6,527 nt of DNA, from the NCBI GenBank assembly GCA_017999135.1, contig JAGOBT010000190.1, positions 1 to 6,527 on the forward strand, written 5' to 3'. The position numbers and the translations under genes were made by a program. The notes under the pieces are model-generated. The model was not told where the DNA came from. It did no database searches and worked only from the letters and a program-made list of their open reading frames with translations. The DNA is from Burkholderiaceae bacterium. GTDB taxonomy: Bacteria > Pseudomonadota > Gammaproteobacteria > Burkholderiales > Burkholderiaceae_C. Of the stretch, positions 6,276-6,527 are shown piece after piece; positions within the stretch are counted from its first letter, which is position 1; every line of letters begins with the position of its first letter.

Positions 6276-6358
6276 GGCCCACCCCCGTAGCGCCTGCGGC
6301 GCTCCCCCTCAAGGGGGCGACGCCAGTGGCCCGGCAAAGCCGGTTCCACGGCGTCCAC
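6276..6358 (-). repeat. Structured intergenic repeat, copy 2
   Basis: About 83 bp matching copy 1 (1370-1453) in inverted orientation, between the convergent trpS and GGDEF genes. In plus coordinates the first hairpin pairs GACGCC (6319-6324) with GGCGTC (6350-6355) and GTGG (6326-6329) with CCAC (6346-6349), with A6325 bulged, around inner CCGGC-AAA-GCCGG (6331-6343). The second is CCCCC-TCAA-GGGGG (6304-6317). The third is AGCGCC-TGC-GGCGCT (6289-6303). No T-tail follows, so it is not a standard intrinsic terminator, but it is the only structure available to end trpS transcripts here. Confidence 0.85.
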
Positions 6359-6362
6359 TTGG

Positions 6363-6527
6363 TCAAGTCAAGGGCAAGGCCGCGGAAGCGCCCGCGGTGA
6401 TGCCGTACACCTCCACCCGGTTGCGGCCGGCGCGCTTGGCCTCGTACAGGCTCTGGTCGGCCTGGCCGTAGAGCCGGTCGCCCGACAGGCGGCTGCCGGC
6501 ATCGGCCACCGCCACGCCGGCAGACAC
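6363..6527 (-). CDS. GGDEF-domain protein (diguanylate cyclase type), C-terminal end only
   Basis: Only the last 54 residues are in the window; the gene continues beyond the right edge and its start is not visible. The fragment opens with VSAGVAVAD, matching the strand after the GGDEF active site, and contains ADQSLYEAKRAGRNRVEVYG, the very characteristic C-terminal helix of GGDEF domains. A short Ala-rich tail follows (ITAGASAALPLT), so the GGDEF domain is at the C-terminus and no EAL domain follows. GGDEF proteins make cyclic di-GMP from two GTP. The GGDEF signature and any sensor or membrane region lie outside, so activity cannot be judged. It converges with trpS, with repeat copy 2 filling the 95-bp gap. 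Confidence 0.9.
   Translation of the reverse strand: MSAGVAVADAGSRLSGDRLYGQADQSLYEAKRAGRNRVEVYGITAGASAALPLT

Noticed and set aside
6276..6358. CRISPR-like or tandem repeat array
   Set aside because: The palindromic blocks are three different hairpins in one element, not equal repeats with spacers, and the other copy is about 4.8 kb away.
4504..6366. Minus-strand open frame of 620 codons across trpS and into purN
   Set aside because: It is antisense to a complete TrpRS and out of frame with PurN; its composition (His, Gln, Gly, Ala, Arg) is that of a GC-rich shadow frame.

Overview
The window is high-GC, densely coded DNA typical of a beta-proteobacterium of the order Burkholderiales (Comamonadaceae/Sphaerotilaceae-like). 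This rests on protein resemblance and on a GC-rich, hairpin-rich intergenic repeat of a kind I associate with that group. It reads as ordinary chromosomal housekeeping DNA: I see no transposase, integrase, CRISPR array, tRNA, rRNA or defence cassette.

Left part, plus strand: the 3' two thirds of thioredoxin reductase (trxB), a 192-bp spacer with a clear TATAAT box and a hairpin-rich leader, then the ribosomal protein pair rpmB (L28) and rpmG (L33), closed by a textbook intrinsic terminator. A second hairpin terminator facing the other way and the first copy of a structured repeat separate rpmG from the convergent gene desA.

Middle part, mainly minus strand: desA (membrane di-iron acyl desaturase), an RsmB/NOP-family RNA m5C methyltransferase gene, and purN (glycinamide ribonucleotide formyltransferase). 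A small DUF1653 gene lies on the plus strand between the methyltransferase gene and purN. It starts 18 bp from the methyltransferase start and overlaps the end of purN by 19 bp, so any purN-methyltransferase read-through transcript would be fully antisense to it.

Right part: trpS (plus), divergent from purN, encodes a tryptophanyl-tRNA synthetase of 401 residues. It carries an extra segment of about 70 residues and a four-cysteine pattern resembling the [4Fe-4S] motif of Thermotoga TrpRS. After trpS comes the second copy of the structured repeat, then the 3' end of a minus-strand GGDEF (diguanylate cyclase-type) gene cut by the window edge.

The most interesting signals are the two copies of the dispersed repeat, both between convergent genes, whose main stem differs by three compensatory base-pair changes; the cysteine motif in TrpRS; and the nested antisense layout around the DUF1653 gene. 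I found no convincing novel multi-gene system.
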